A stretch of 46,199 nt of DNA, taken from NCBI GenBank assembly GCA_015057615.1, contig SVEA01000150.1:1-46199 (forward strand). The letters are read 5' to 3'. Each line of letters starts with the position of its first letter. The first letter of the stretch is position 1. Below the pieces are notes generated by a model that ran no database searches, was not told where the DNA came from, and saw nothing but the letters and a program-made list of their open reading frames with translations. Positions 7,573 to 17,018 of this stretch are shown piece after piece. Source of the stretch: Lachnospiraceae bacterium. GTDB taxonomy: Bacteria > Bacillota > Clostridia > Lachnospirales > Lachnospiraceae. The translations under genes were made by a program, and so were the position numbers.

Positions 7573-10500
7573 ATGAAAAAAATAGGAACTGGTATAAAAC
7601 TGTTTGTATGCCTGCTGTTTACCGCTGTGATCGTATATTCCAACGGGGGAAAAGCTTTTGCAGCGGAATTTGATCCGGCTTCATATAGTATGAAGATTGA
7701 TGATAAAAAAATAACAGATAATACCGTATATGACCTGGGTTCCTCCAGTGTTAAGATTAAAATCGCCGATAAAGAGGATAATGCTCCGGACACAGAGCAA
7801 GTCGATATTACCTGGGAAACTTCCGTTCCGAATGTGGTATCGATAAAAGCGGAAGCTAAGAAATCCGAGGTAACATTAAAAAGAGAGGCACCGGGGTATT
7901 CGACTATAACAGCAACATTAAAAGAAAGCGGAACGGAGACCATACTTGGCACCTACCGCTGTAAGGTTAAGATAGATTTTGCAATTGATTACGACGCTAT
8001 GGGTATTGATAAAGACGGAATCCTTGTATTAGATAAGAACAGTACAAAACAGGTCCAGTTAAAATATACCGATAACGTGGGTACGGCAATACCTGTTTCT
8101 ATCTATGCGGATGCATTCCTTTGGAATACGGACAACGTTTTGGCGGCTTCTGTGAATACCGCTGCGGATGCAGGAAAAGTAACTGCCGTTGGTGGAGGCT
8201 TTGCGAAGGTGAATGTCAAAGCCGCAAATGGTGATCAGGATATGATTAAATCACTAAAAGTAGCAGTGAAGCCGAGCTTTGCATTAATTGGGCAAGGTGT
8301 AGCAGGAGATTCTACATCTCTGGAAGATCCTGTTTTTTCCTATCCAGATCCGATAAGTGTACCATTATCAGAATTTTATATTGATCCCAATACGAGTAAT
8401 GTTGATAATTTACATTGGGTGGTAAAAGAGGGAATGACAGGGGAGGTCATCTATTCTTCCGCGTCCAGTAGCAACAGCAATCGGATGAAGGTTAAGCCAA
8501 GCGACGGCGGAAGCCGATTGTTTTTCTCCTCTGTGAAAGCAGGAACTTATGATATTATTGCATATGCGGATAAAAGCCTAGAAGGTACAACCGGTATGCC
8601 ATATGCATATATGAGAATCCTTGTTCCAATTGCTTTTCATAGCTATGACATTGTGATGTCAGTAAATGATGTCTATAAGATTATGGATAACTCGAATATA
8701 CCGTCTCTTTCTGTTCTTGATACGGATAGCCTTGAGGACCCAAATCCGAAGAAGATTTTAAAATACTATTCAGCAGATGGTTCCTATAAAGCAATGTTAA
8801 AGGGAGTAACAACACTTCATCTTGAATATAATGAGTTCCCTTCGCTCTATCCGGCTCCGTATAATAGTACAGTTCCGAAGCAATTTGATATTAAAGTTAC
8901 CGTTATTGATAAGATTGCTTTAAATAGAACCTCGGCAGCCATCTATGAAGACGGAACCCTGCTGCTGGATGCAATCGTATCGGATGAGAAGCTGTCTGTG
9001 GAATGGTATAGCTCGGATGAAACCCTGGCGACCGTTGCACCAGCGGAGGAAGGTAATGATAAAAGAGCGGTTGTTACGGCATTAAAACCAACCAAAGCCG
9101 GAGAACCGGTTATTATAACAGCAAAATTAATGGATGACCACGGAGTTGTAAAATCAGTCACCTGTGAGGTCACCATCAAGCGCGCAGTATCCAGTATCGT
9201 AATTGATCCAAGCTCCGTCGTTTTACACGTAGGCGATACGGAAGTATTGGATGCGGTGATTACACCGGCAGAACTCAATGGGATAACGCCTCTTCATTGG
9301 GAAAGCTCCGATGAAAGTATTGTCTCACTTACAAAATACAATAATTCCTCGGTAAAGATCACAGGTAAAAAGGCAGGACGAGCAACGATAACGGCAATCG
9401 ATCAGAATAATGTTGTTGTAGGTTACTGTCAGGTTATCGTATATGAGCCGGTAGTGAGTATCGAGTTATCCGAGAAGGAGATTGTAACCGATCTTTCAAC
9501 GAAGTATTTGCAGCTGAAAACGGTCTTTACACCGGCAAATGCTACGAATCAGGAGGTCACCTGGTTCTCGACGAATGAGAAGATAGCTACGGTAGATAAG
9601 TATGGTGTGGTATCGATTAAAGCGGCAGGTAAGGTTTCCATTGTAGCAACCTCTGTGGATAACCCGTCAGCGAAAGCAATCTGTAATATTACGATCGATA
9701 CACCCGCTATGTCCCTTACAATGGAGGAGACAGAGAAGACAATGAAGGTCGGAGAGACCGCGCAGCTTTCCTATGTACTCCTGCCGATGAATGCAACCAA
9801 TCAATCGGTAGTATGGGCTTCGTCGAATCCATCCATTGTTGAGGTAGATGCTAAGGGTAAGGTTACCGCCAAAGGAAAAGGGACGGCGGTGATCATTTTA
9901 AAGTCCATGGATTACGGACTGAGTGCCTACTGTACCATTAAGGTTGATCAGACCTCTGCAAAGGATGCAGGATATAAGTTTGATGTAACTGAGCTGCAGC
10001 TTAAGACCGGGGATACGTATGAGATCAAAGTGACCTTTCAGGACAGTGATCTGGAGATGACGGATCTAAGATGGGAGTCCACGGATACCGGAGTAGCCTC
10101 CGTGGATCACTATGGCAAGGTGAAAGCGAAGAATCCCGGTGTGGTTACTATTTCAGCGCGGGTCGAATCCGGAGCAAAGGTGACTTGTAAGGTTACTGTA
10201 GTTAAACCGGTTGAAAATATATTATTGAATTTTACCGAGAAAGCAATTCGAATTGGTGATAAGTTTGACCTGGATGCGTCCGTATCACCAAGTGATGCAA
10301 CAAATCAGAAGATTACCTGGGTAAGCTCCAATCCTGACATTGCCACGGTAAATAAAAATGGTTTAGTGGAAGGTCTGACAGCAGGTATTGCGAAGATTAC
10401 TGCAAAAGTTGAGGGAGAGACAATTACGGCAACCTGCGTGGTAACGGTAAACGAGGATGCGACCGGATTGGAAATCAATCATATAAATTACCGCCTCGGC

Positions 10501-11445
10501 TTAGGAGATAAGGTAACTTTAAAGGCAATCATAACCCCGGAATATGCAAGCAAGAATGTGAAATGGACTTCCAGTAATGAAAAGGTAGCATCCGTTAACT
10601 CCAAGGGTAAGGTGGTCGGAATTTCCTATGGCTTTGCTACGATAAAGGCAATAACGAAGGACGGAACCGAGCTGGAGGCAAGCTGTGAGATTGAGGTGGT
10701 TAAGCCGGTACAGCGGGTATTATTAGACAAAGGCTCCATTTCGATGATGGCAGGGGAAAGCAAGAAGCTAAAGGCTACCATATCACCAAAGAATGCAACC
10801 TACAATACAATCAATTGGACCTCCAGTGATGATAGTATTGCAATGGTGGATGAAAATGGTGTCGTTACGGCATTAAAGGCGGGTAAAGTCAGCATCTCGG
10901 CATCCGCAGAGGATGGCAGCAGCAAGAAAGCAGTATGCATTGTGAATATCCGCGCAGGTATTCCCGCAACCGGAGTTACTGCGATGAACAAGAAGATAAC
11001 CATGGTACCCGGTGAGAAGAAGACCGTTAAGGTTGTATTAAACCCGGTTAATTCAACGGACGGAATAACCTGGAGCAGCGACAATTCTTCCGTGGCTTCC
11101 GTGGATCGTAAGACCGGTAGCATTACCGCTCGTGCGACAGGTACCGCCAATATAACTGTAATGACGGATAACGGTAAAACTGCAATTGTTGAAGTGAATG
11201 TAATCGGTTTGAATTTTACCGATCTTACCATAGAACAGTATACGAACTATGACAGCTATCTAATTGTGGAAGGAACCTCCTCGAAGGTAAACTGGAGTAT
11301 TGATAATCCATCCATCGCGAGAATTACGAAGGTCGGTAACAGCAGCCTTCGAATCAGCTCCAGAGCGATTGGAAAAGCGACGATTACCGCAACCGTTGAT
11401 GGCAGAAAATTGAAATGCAGAATAACCGTAAAGGCGATTCGGTAA
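7573..11445 (+). CDS. Secreted multi-domain bacterial Ig-like (Big2) protein
   Basis: 1290-aa exported protein. Residues 1-31 are a signal peptide (MKKIG..., hydrophobic core LFVCLLFTAVIVY, AFAA cleavage region). The C-terminal two thirds, from about residue 445 to the end, is a chain of about nine or ten Big2-like domains of roughly 80 residues, each with the W.SSN..IA.V...G.V.....G...I pattern. One or two degenerate domains precede it. No LPXTG motif, SLH domain, transmembrane anchor or choline-binding repeat is visible, so how it is retained is unclear. GGGAGGT (7557-7563) sets the ATG at 7573, 14 codons inside the longest frame. A single-gene unit with a strong terminator. Likely cell-surface adhesion or matrix role (inference). 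Confidence 0.87.
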   Translation: MKKIGTGIKLFVCLLFTAVIVYSNGGKAFAAEFDPASYSMKIDDKKITDNTVYDLGSSSVKIKIADKEDNAPDTEQVDITWETSVPNVVSIKAEAKKSEVTLKREAPGYSTITATLKESGTETILGTYRCKVKIDFAIDYDAMGIDKDGILVLDKNSTKQVQLKYTDNVGTAIPVSIYADAFLWNTDNVLAASVNTAADAGKVTAVGGGFAKVNVKAANGDQDMIKSLKVAVKPSFALIGQGVAGDSTSLEDPVFSYPDPISVPLSEFYIDPNTSNVDNLHWVVKEGMTGEVIYSSASSSNSNRMKVKPSDGGSRLFFSSVKAGTYDIIAYADKSLEGTTGMPYAYMRILVPIAFHSYDIVMSVNDVYKIMDNSNIPSLSVLDTDSLEDPNPKKILKYYSADGSYKAMLKGVTTLHLEYNEFPSLYPAPYNSTVPKQFDIKVTVIDKIALNRTSAAIYEDGTLLLDAIVSDEKLSVEWYSSDETLATVAPAEEGNDKRAVVTALKPTKAGEPVIITAKLMDDHGVVKSVTCEVTIKRAVSSIVIDPSSVVLHVGDTEVLDAVITPAELNGITPLHWESSDESIVSLTKYNNSSVKITGKKAGRATITAIDQNNVVVGYCQVIVYEPVVSIELSEKEIVTDLSTKYLQLKTVFTPANATNQEVTWFSTNEKIATVDKYGVVSIKAAGKVSIVATSVDNPSAKAICNITIDTPAMSLTMEETEKTMKVGETAQLSYVLLPMNATNQSVVWASSNPSIVEVDAKGKVTAKGKGTAVIILKSMDYGLSAYCTIKVDQTSAKDAGYKFDVTELQLKTGDTYEIKVTFQDSDLEMTDLRWESTDTGVASVDHYGKVKAKNPGVVTISARVESGAKVTCKVTVVKPVENILLNFTEKAIRIGDKFDLDASVSPSDATNQKITWVSSNPDIATVNKNGLVEGLTAGIAKITAKVEGETITATCVVTVNEDATGLEINHINYRLGLGDKVTLKAIITPEYASKNVKWTSSNEKVASVNSKGKVVGISYGFATIKAITKDGTELEASCEIEVVKPVQRVLLDKGSISMMAGESKKLKATISPKNATYNTINWTSSDDSIAMVDENGVVTALKAGKVSISASAEDGSSKKAVCIVNIRAGIPATGVTAMNKKITMVPGEKKTVKVVLNPVNSTDGITWSSDNSSVASVDRKTGSITARATGTANITVMTDNGKTAIVEVNVIGLNFTDLTIEQYTNYDSYLIVEGTSSKVNWSIDNPSIARITKVGNSSLRISSRAIGKATITATVDGRKLKCRITVKAIR

Positions 11446-11457
11446 AGAATATATCGG

Positions 11458-11494
11458 AAAAAGAAGCAGAGACGAATAGAATCTGCTTCTTTTT
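11458..11494 (+). terminator. Terminator after the Big2 gene
   Basis: A 13-bp stem (11458-11470 with 11482-11494), its right arm ending in TTTTT. Confidence 0.9.
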
Positions 11495-11662
11495 CGATTC
11501 GATATTTCGAACCCTTTTACCATATTGAATAATAAAATGTAATTTTTTTGTTGGTTCCGACGAGATTATTAAGAAAAGATTGATTCCAGGGTTCCAATAT
11601 GCTACAATTATTCCAGAACATATGTTTCCAGAGCATTACATAAGAAAGCGGAGGGATAGCAA

Positions 11663-13348
11663 TTGTTAGTAAGTCTGCACGTCAAAGATTTTGCAATTAT
11701 TGATGAAGTTGAAGTATATTTTAAAGATCACTTGAATATCCTGACCGGTGAAACGGGTGCGGGTAAATCAATTATTATCGGTTCCATTAATGCTGCACTC
11801 GGTGCAAAGGTAAGCAGGGATATTCTTAGAAGCGGTGCAGATTATGCTTTAGTAGAGCTTGTTTTTCAGACGAAGGACGAGGAAATACATAGAGTTATAG
11901 CGGAGATGGATCTTCCGTGGGAGGATGGAATGATTATTATCTCCAGAAAAATTATGCCAGGCAGAAGTATTTTTAAAATTAATGGGGAGAATGTTACTGC
12001 ATCGGCAGTGTCGCGAATCGCTGGTTATCTCATTGATATCCATGGGCAGCATGAGCATCAGTCTCTTCTTAATAAAGCAAAGCATTTAGAGATTGTAGAC
12101 CGTTTTGCCAAGGAAGAGATCGGATCACTCAAAGAGGAATTGGAACTTTGCTACAAAGCTTATATGGAAATAAAGCAGGAATATGACCGGGCGGGAATCG
12201 ATGAAGAAAAGCGCCTGCGTGAAATTTCATTTTTAGAATATGAGGTAAATGAAATTAGAAATGCCCAGCTTGTTATAGGCGAAGATGAAGAGCTGGAGCT
12301 CTCCTATAAGAAATTGTCCAATGCGAATACAATTGCCGAGGGATTACAAGCCGTATACCGAATGACCGGATATGAAACATCGGCGGCAGGAGATACTGTG
12401 GGACGTGCCCTTCGGCAGCTGGCGAAGCTGGCGGAATATGATGAAAAGATTCATTCCTTTTTAAATCAGGCGAAGGATATCGAAGATTTAATGAATGATT
12501 TTAATCGGGATCTATCCGAATATATCTCCGATATGGAGAATCCGGAGGAAGAACTCGATGAAGTAGCAAAGCGCCTGGATTTTATTAATCATTTAAAATC
12601 AAAATATGGCAGTTCCATGGAGCAGATTATCCACTATGGTGAGGAATGCGAAAGAAAGTTAGAGAAGTATAAGGATTATGATGCCTATATGCAAAAGCTT
12701 GGGAAATCCTTGACGGATGCAGAGACAAAGTTAAAAAATATGTGCGAAAAATTATCGCAGATCCGCAGAAGGCAAGCGAAGATACTTACGGATAATATAA
12801 GGAAAGCTCTGATTTCCTTAAACTTCTTGGATGTTAAGTTTGAGATGACCTTTCGGCAGACGAAGCATTACTTTGCAAACGGCTACGATGATGCTGAATT
12901 TATCCTATCAACCAATCCGGGGGAAGCGCTGCGGCCGTTATCCAAGGTTGCATCCGGAGGTGAATTATCCAGAATCATGTTAGGTATAAAATCCGTACTT
13001 GCACAGAAGGACGATATTGAAACGATGATTTTTGATGAGATTGATACCGGAATCAGCGGAAGGACTGCGCAGAAGGTTTCCGAACAACTTGCTGGTATTG
13101 CGGGAGATCATCAGATTATCTGCATTACGCACTTAGCACAAATCGCCGCGATGGCGGATTCGCATTACCTTATTGAAAAGCAGACAGACGGAAGAACGAC
13201 GCAGACAACGATCGATGAGCTAAGTCCAGAGGAATCAATTGATGAATTATCCAGAATCCTTGGTGGTGCGGAAATTACGGATCGTGTCAGGGAAAGTGCA
13301 AAAGAAATGAAAGAATTGGCAGAAACTGCAAAAAAACACAAACGTTAA
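11663..13348 (+). CDS. recN: DNA repair protein RecN
   Basis: 561-aa SMC-like ATPase acting early in double-strand-break repair. Walker A GETGAGKS is at residues 29-36, then IDIHGQHEHQSLL. A long coiled-coil middle (about residues 150-370) follows, then the signature VASGGELSRIML, Walker B MIFDEIDTGISG and the THLAQIAAMADSH switch region. Length is standard. The start is TTG at 11663, 7 nt after GGAGGG. It is the first gene of the usual recN-spoIVB-spo0A run, but it is parted from argR by 9.3 kb. Confidence 0.96.
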   Translation: MLVSLHVKDFAIIDEVEVYFKDHLNILTGETGAGKSIIIGSINAALGAKVSRDILRSGADYALVELVFQTKDEEIHRVIAEMDLPWEDGMIIISRKIMPGRSIFKINGENVTASAVSRIAGYLIDIHGQHEHQSLLNKAKHLEIVDRFAKEEIGSLKEELELCYKAYMEIKQEYDRAGIDEEKRLREISFLEYEVNEIRNAQLVIGEDEELELSYKKLSNANTIAEGLQAVYRMTGYETSAAGDTVGRALRQLAKLAEYDEKIHSFLNQAKDIEDLMNDFNRDLSEYISDMENPEEELDEVAKRLDFINHLKSKYGSSMEQIIHYGEECERKLEKYKDYDAYMQKLGKSLTDAETKLKNMCEKLSQIRRRQAKILTDNIRKALISLNFLDVKFEMTFRQTKHYFANGYDDAEFILSTNPGEALRPLSKVASGGELSRIMLGIKSVLAQKDDIETMIFDEIDTGISGRTAQKVSEQLAGIAGDHQIICITHLAQIAAMADSHYLIEKQTDGRTTQTTIDELSPEESIDELSRILGGAEITDRVRESAKEMKELAETAKKHKR

Positions 13349-13377
13349 AACTGCAAAAAAACGAATACTTAAGGTGA

Positions 13378-13407
13378 GGATATACAATACTATGTATATC
13401 CTTTTTT
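13378..13407 (+). terminator. Terminator after recN
   Basis: A 9-bp stem (GGATATACA with TGTATATCC), 6-nt loop, then TTTTTT. Confidence 0.88.
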
Positions 13408-13596
13408 GATTCATTTTTATATGTACGGATAAAAAATCGTTAAGCATAGATCATATTTATCAAATATAATGGGCAATTGTCCAGTTCAAATACTTACAAT
13501 CAACCTTACAATTATCACATCTCTAGGGCAAGGTATGCGCTTTTATCATGTGACATATGGGTGAATCTTAACGCATTAATACGAAAAAGGAGAAGG

Positions 13597-13701
13597 TTGA
13601 AAGAAAATACTTTCAAAAGTTGAAAGAATTACACTTTCAAAAGTTGAAAGAATTACACTTTCAACTACAAATTTGTGCCTGCGAAATCCACGGCACAAAT
13701 T
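13597..13701 (+). repeat. Alternating hairpin array between recN and spoIVB
   Basis: TTGAAAG occurs at 13597, 13620 and 13644. CTTTCAA, its complement, occurs at 13610, 13634 and 13658. Each can pair with either neighbour, giving several competing hairpins. A perfect 10-bp stem follows (AATTTGTGCC 13670-13679 with GGCACAAATT 13692-13701). The rest of the 464-bp gap shows nothing else clear apart from the recN terminator and the hairpin/ATG repeat at 13741. Confidence 0.75.
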
Positions 13702-13740
13702 CGGATGCATGAAATCATGTGCAGGAATTACAGAAAAGAG

Positions 13741-13776
13741 TGTGCAAAAGGCAGCGCAGAAATGTGGTGAATTATG
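13741..13776 (+). repeat. Hairpin/ribosome-site/ATG repeat upstream of spoIVB
   Basis: TGTGC (13741-13745) pairs with GCGCA (13754-13758) through one G-T pair around an 8-nt loop. GAAATGTGG (13759-13767) and an ATG at 13774 follow. Nineteen bases from AAAAGG to AAATG are identical to the tsaD copy at 43724. Confidence 0.75.
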
Positions 13777-13803
13777 CGTAAAATGGACAGAATTGGGGCA
13801 TGA
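13774..13803 (+). CDS. Candidate 9-codon upstream ORF before spoIVB
   Basis: ATG to TGA encodes MRKMDRIGA. The ATG lies 6 nt after a GTGG ribosome-like site provided by the hairpin repeat, and the TGA falls 9 nt before the spoIVB ATG, abutting its ribosome site. This arrangement would suit translational coupling or control. Only the reading frame is seen; expression is unproven. Confidence 0.35.
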   Translation: MRKMDRIGA

Positions 13804-13812
13804 GGTGAAAGG

Positions 13813-15102
13813 ATGAGAAGTAAGAAAATTTATAGAAGGGCTTTGCTTCTTCTACTGATTTTTAATATAATTGGAATGGGCTTATTTATATATTTTAAAA
13901 TTATAAAAAAGATACCGGATGAAATTAAAATATTAGTAGGAAAAGAAGAGAGTTTTGATTTTAAAATGCCGATTAAGGCGAATATCGTTACAGAGGAGGA
14001 GGATATCGGTGTAATCAGTGTCAATGACCTGAGGGTTCCGGATAATCAAATCAGTATTGACATGAATAAGCCCTTTACCTTGGGATCCACAAAAACAGGA
14101 AAGTATAATATCAATCTAAAACTGTTTGGTTTGTTCGATTTTAAGAACATATCCCTGGATGTTATTGAGAAGGTCGAATTAATTCCGTGTGGTATCCCAA
14201 TTGGTATCTATGTGGAAACGGATGGTATTCTGGTTCTTGGAAGCGGAAGAATAACTGGCGCGGACGGGCTGAACTATGAACCGATTACCAATAAATTAAA
14301 ATCCGGAGATTATATCCTCGAAATCAACGGAGAAAAAGTAAAGGATAAGGAAGAGTTAATTGAAGAGATACAAAATAGTAATGGCAATGATATTAAATTA
14401 TTGGTCAGACGAAATGAAGAGAAAATTGCAATTCGTATCACGCCGGTTAAGGCAACGGACGGAAAATACAAGATAGGGGCATGGATTCGGGATAATACCC
14501 AGGGCATAGGTACTTTAACTTTCGCTTCAACGAAAGGGGATTTTGGAGCACTGGGACATGGAATTACGGATATCGATACCGGATTATTAATGGAAATCTC
14601 CGAGGGAAGTGTGTATGATGCAGATATTATGTCAATCATCCGCGGGAAAGAGGGAGAGCCGGGAGAACTAATTGGTATGATAAGGCAGAGTAAGAAATAT
14701 AAGATCGGGAAAATAAAGCAAAATACCCTACAGGGAATCTTTGGTACCATCGATAATAATTACAATTGGCTTCTAAAGCAGGAACCGCTTGATATCGGAC
14801 TAAAGCAGGAGGTGCAAAAGGGAGCAGCGAAGATTCTATGTACGGTACAGGATAAGGTGGAGGAATTTGATATCCAAATTGAGAGTATTGATATCAGCAA
14901 TAGTAACCACAGTAAGGGCATCGTAATTCGAATTACGGATGAGAGGCTTCTTGATATGACGGGAGGAATTGTACAGGGAATGAGCGGTAGCCCGATCATA
15001 CAAAATAATAAGATAATTGGTGCGGTTACGCATGTCTTTATACAGGATTCAACGAAAGGCTATGGTACATTTATTGAAAACATGGTAAATAATTTAGAAT
15101 AA
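13813..15102 (+). CDS. spoIVB: SpoIVB signalling serine peptidase
   Basis: 429-aa sporulation peptidase of family S55. An N-terminal membrane anchor (about residues 9-30) is followed by a PDZ domain (about 120-210, with LKSGDYILEINGEKV). The catalytic domain contains FGALGHGITDID (His249) and the GMSGSP serine motif near residue 391. In Bacillus, SpoIVB is secreted from the forespore and cleaves SpoIVFA to trigger sigma-K activation; whether the same circuit exists here cannot be seen. GAGGTG precedes the ATG at 13813. It sits before spo0A, as in other spore formers. The leader is unusual, with an alternating hairpin array and a candidate upstream ORF. Confidence 0.95.
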   Translation: MRSKKIYRRALLLLLIFNIIGMGLFIYFKIIKKIPDEIKILVGKEESFDFKMPIKANIVTEEEDIGVISVNDLRVPDNQISIDMNKPFTLGSTKTGKYNINLKLFGLFDFKNISLDVIEKVELIPCGIPIGIYVETDGILVLGSGRITGADGLNYEPITNKLKSGDYILEINGEKVKDKEELIEEIQNSNGNDIKLLVRRNEEKIAIRITPVKATDGKYKIGAWIRDNTQGIGTLTFASTKGDFGALGHGITDIDTGLLMEISEGSVYDADIMSIIRGKEGEPGELIGMIRQSKKYKIGKIKQNTLQGIFGTIDNNYNWLLKQEPLDIGLKQEVQKGAAKILCTVQDKVEEFDIQIESIDISNSNHSKGIVIRITDERLLDMTGGIVQGMSGSPIIQNNKIIGAVTHVFIQDSTKGYGTFIENMVNNLE

Positions 15103-15294
15103 GGAAGTCTTTTGTTTACGCTCCGAGAGCGCTGGCGAAGAGTGAGGTCTCTTGTTACAAAAAATAAATCGACGAAAAGTTATAAAAAATAAGAATTAAT
15201 GGTGTGATTTAACATCATAATAATTCCTAAATATTTACAATCATACAAAATGTTGTGGTTTATTTTTTTCTGCCCATATTATGGGTAAATGCAC

Positions 15295-15313
15295 TGTCGA
15301 ATGGTGCGACAAG
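15295..15313 (+). promoter_or_regulatory. Putative 0A box pair upstream of spo0A
   Basis: TGTCGAA (15295-15301) matches the Spo0A box core. A second, inverted TGTCG-like half lies at 15307-15311 (CGACA), making a 5-bp inverted repeat. It sits directly upstream of the promoter at 15320. Confidence 0.55.
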
Positions 15314-15319
15314 AAACAA

Positions 15320-15348
15320 TTGATTGTTTGAAAAGTTCTATATATAAT
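15320..15348 (+). promoter_or_regulatory. Upstream promoter P1 of spo0A region
   Basis: TTGATT (15320-15325), 17-bp spacer, TATAAT (15343-15348). It overlaps the palindrome AAACAATTGATTGTTT. It may be controlled by the adjacent 0A boxes. Confidence 0.55.
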
Positions 15349-15533
15349 TTCATTATGGTAAATATTTACAAACACAATGCGCATTTTTCTATTATTTAAT
15401 TATTTTTCTACTATTTTATAAACTGTAGAATTTTTGGTTATGTTGTAGAGTATTAGCTAAATATGTAAAATATGAATAATATAAGTAAGATAATGTTACC
15501 TATATTTTGTTAAATTTGCTAATACCATATTTG

Positions 15534-15562
15534 TTGACGGATAATCATGGACGTTGTATAAT
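15534..15562 (+). promoter_or_regulatory. Proximal promoter P2 of spo0A
   Basis: TTGACG (15534-15539), 17-bp spacer, TATAAT (15557-15562); leader of about 160 nt. The rest of the 625-bp AT-rich spoIVB-spo0A gap shows only small palindromes and no gene. Confidence 0.75.
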
Positions 15563-15727
15563 ATATTAACATACAACATGGAAACAAAAACTCTGCATTA
15601 AACATCACGAAAAGCGAAGATGCAATATTAACAACCCACTAACATAAGAACTCAAGATACGTATGGGAACAGTATAAGGAACCATTTGATTGTAGAAACA
15701 GAATAATGTAATGGAGGTTGGGAAGTA

Positions 15728-16528
15728 ATGAGTAAGATTAATGTAGCTATTGTTGATGACAATGAAAGGATGGTTAATCTACTGGAAGATATTCTGAAGG
15801 AGGATGCGGATATCGAAGTAGTAGGTAAATCTGAAAATGGTATTGATGCTTTAGATATGATTAAAGAGAAGAAACCGGATGTTGTATTATTGGACTTAAT
15901 TATGCCAAAACTTGACGGTCTGGGCGTAATGGAGAAGGTAAGAAGGGATTCCGAGTTCAAAAAGAACCCTTCTTTTATTGTAATAACTGCCATCGGCCAG
16001 GAAGGAGTTACAGAAAGTGCATTTGAACTGGGTGCAAACTACTATATTATGAAGCCGTTCGATAACAATGTGGTTCTATCCCGTATTAAGCAGTTGAAGG
16101 GGGATTACCATAACAAGCTGATCGATAATCATAGGGTAAGCACTTATGAGAACAAGAGTACTTATATGGAAAGAAACTTGGAATCCGATGTAACCAATAT
16201 CATTCATGAAATTGGTGTACCAGCACATATCAAAGGCTATCAGTACTTACGTGATGCAATCATGATGTCCGTGAACGATGCAGAAATGCTGAATTCCATA
16301 ACGAAACTGCTTTATCCCTCGATAGCGAAGCGTCATAAGACGACTCCCAGCAGGGTGGAAAGAGCAATTCGGCATGCGATTGAGGTTGCCTGGAGCAGAG
16401 GTAAGATGGATACAATTGATGAACTATTCGGTTATACCGTTAGTAATGGCAAAGGAAAACCAACGAATTCAGAGTTCGTAGCATTAATTGCAGATAAAAT
16501 AAGATTGGAGTATAAATTAAGATCATAG
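15728..16528 (+). CDS. spo0A: Sporulation master regulator Spo0A
   Basis: 266-aa response regulator that commits cells to sporulation when phosphorylated. The receiver domain has the acidic pair Asp10/Asp11, phospho-acceptor Asp56 ([14 protein letters not shown]) and the conserved Lys in YYIMKPF. The C-terminal DNA-binding domain (about residues 145-266) has the Spo0A-specific [19 protein letters not shown] and [17 protein letters not shown] helices, the latter including the recognition helix. Length is that of clostridial orthologues. Its long leader contains two promoters and 0A-like boxes, consistent with autoregulation. A GGAGG site precedes the ATG. Confidence 0.98.
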   Translation: MSKINVAIVDDNERMVNLLEDILKEDADIEVVGKSENGIDALDMIKEKKPDVVLLDLIMPKLDGLGVMEKVRRDSEFKKNPSFIVITAIGQEGVTESAFELGANYYIMKPFDNNVVLSRIKQLKGDYHNKLIDNHRVSTYENKSTYMERNLESDVTNIIHEIGVPAHIKGYQYLRDAIMMSVNDAEMLNSITKLLYPSIAKRHKTTPSRVERAIRHAIEVAWSRGKMDTIDELFGYTVSNGKGKPTNSEFVALIADKIRLEYKLRS

Positions 16529-16551
16529 ACGTAATAGAAAAAGATTTTATC

Positions 16552-16592
16552 AGAGTTTGTCTCAGAGTTTGATTTGGGACAAACTCTTTTTT
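16552..16592 (+). terminator. Terminator after spo0A
   Basis: A 10-bp stem (AGAGTTTGTC with GACAAACTCT) and a TTTTTT tail. Confidence 0.9.
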
Positions 16593-16595
16593 GTC

Positions 16596-16900
16596 GTATA
16601 GGATTTGAGTGTCAAAAGCTATCCGAACAAATCAGCTTCGTCAATTTGCACAAATCAATGGAATATTTAAGTAATAGGAAACAATATTTTAGTAGTCAAC
16701 TGTTTAAAGTCGTTGGTACTTAAACCCACGTATTTTGTGGTCTTATGTACCACTTCAATCCAAGTATTGCGTTTTTTGCAATGCTTTGCGGAACTGCGTG
16801 TTGCAAATGAAATTTGTTTCATATTACTTATCAATGCACAAATTGTGCAAATTGATGAAGTTAGTTTTATAAATAGGATTTTGACTTAAATCGGTATAGG
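16596..16900. mobile_element. Foldback MITE-like element, copy B (inverted)
   Basis: An element of about 290 bp (roughly 16603-16892) lying in the opposite orientation to the other copies. Its termini read ATTTGAGTGTCAAAAGC and, inverted, TTTTGACTTAAAT. It is flanked by the direct repeat GTATAGG (16596-16602 and 16894-16900), a likely target duplication. It lies just past the spo0A terminator and carries no ORF. Confidence 0.85.
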
Positions 16901-17018
16901 AAATTTGCGTCCTATATGGCAAAAAAAGTGTTTTTACTTCTTTGGCAAATCTATGAATATCTTTCTGTGATATTTGAAATAATAGGCTTTGTATAACAAA
17001 ACATAAGGAGGGTTTTTT

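Noticed and set aside
15678-15706. AGGAA...AGAAT as a sigma-H promoter before spo0A
   Set aside because: The spacing between the two boxes is about 4 bp too long for the sigma-H consensus.
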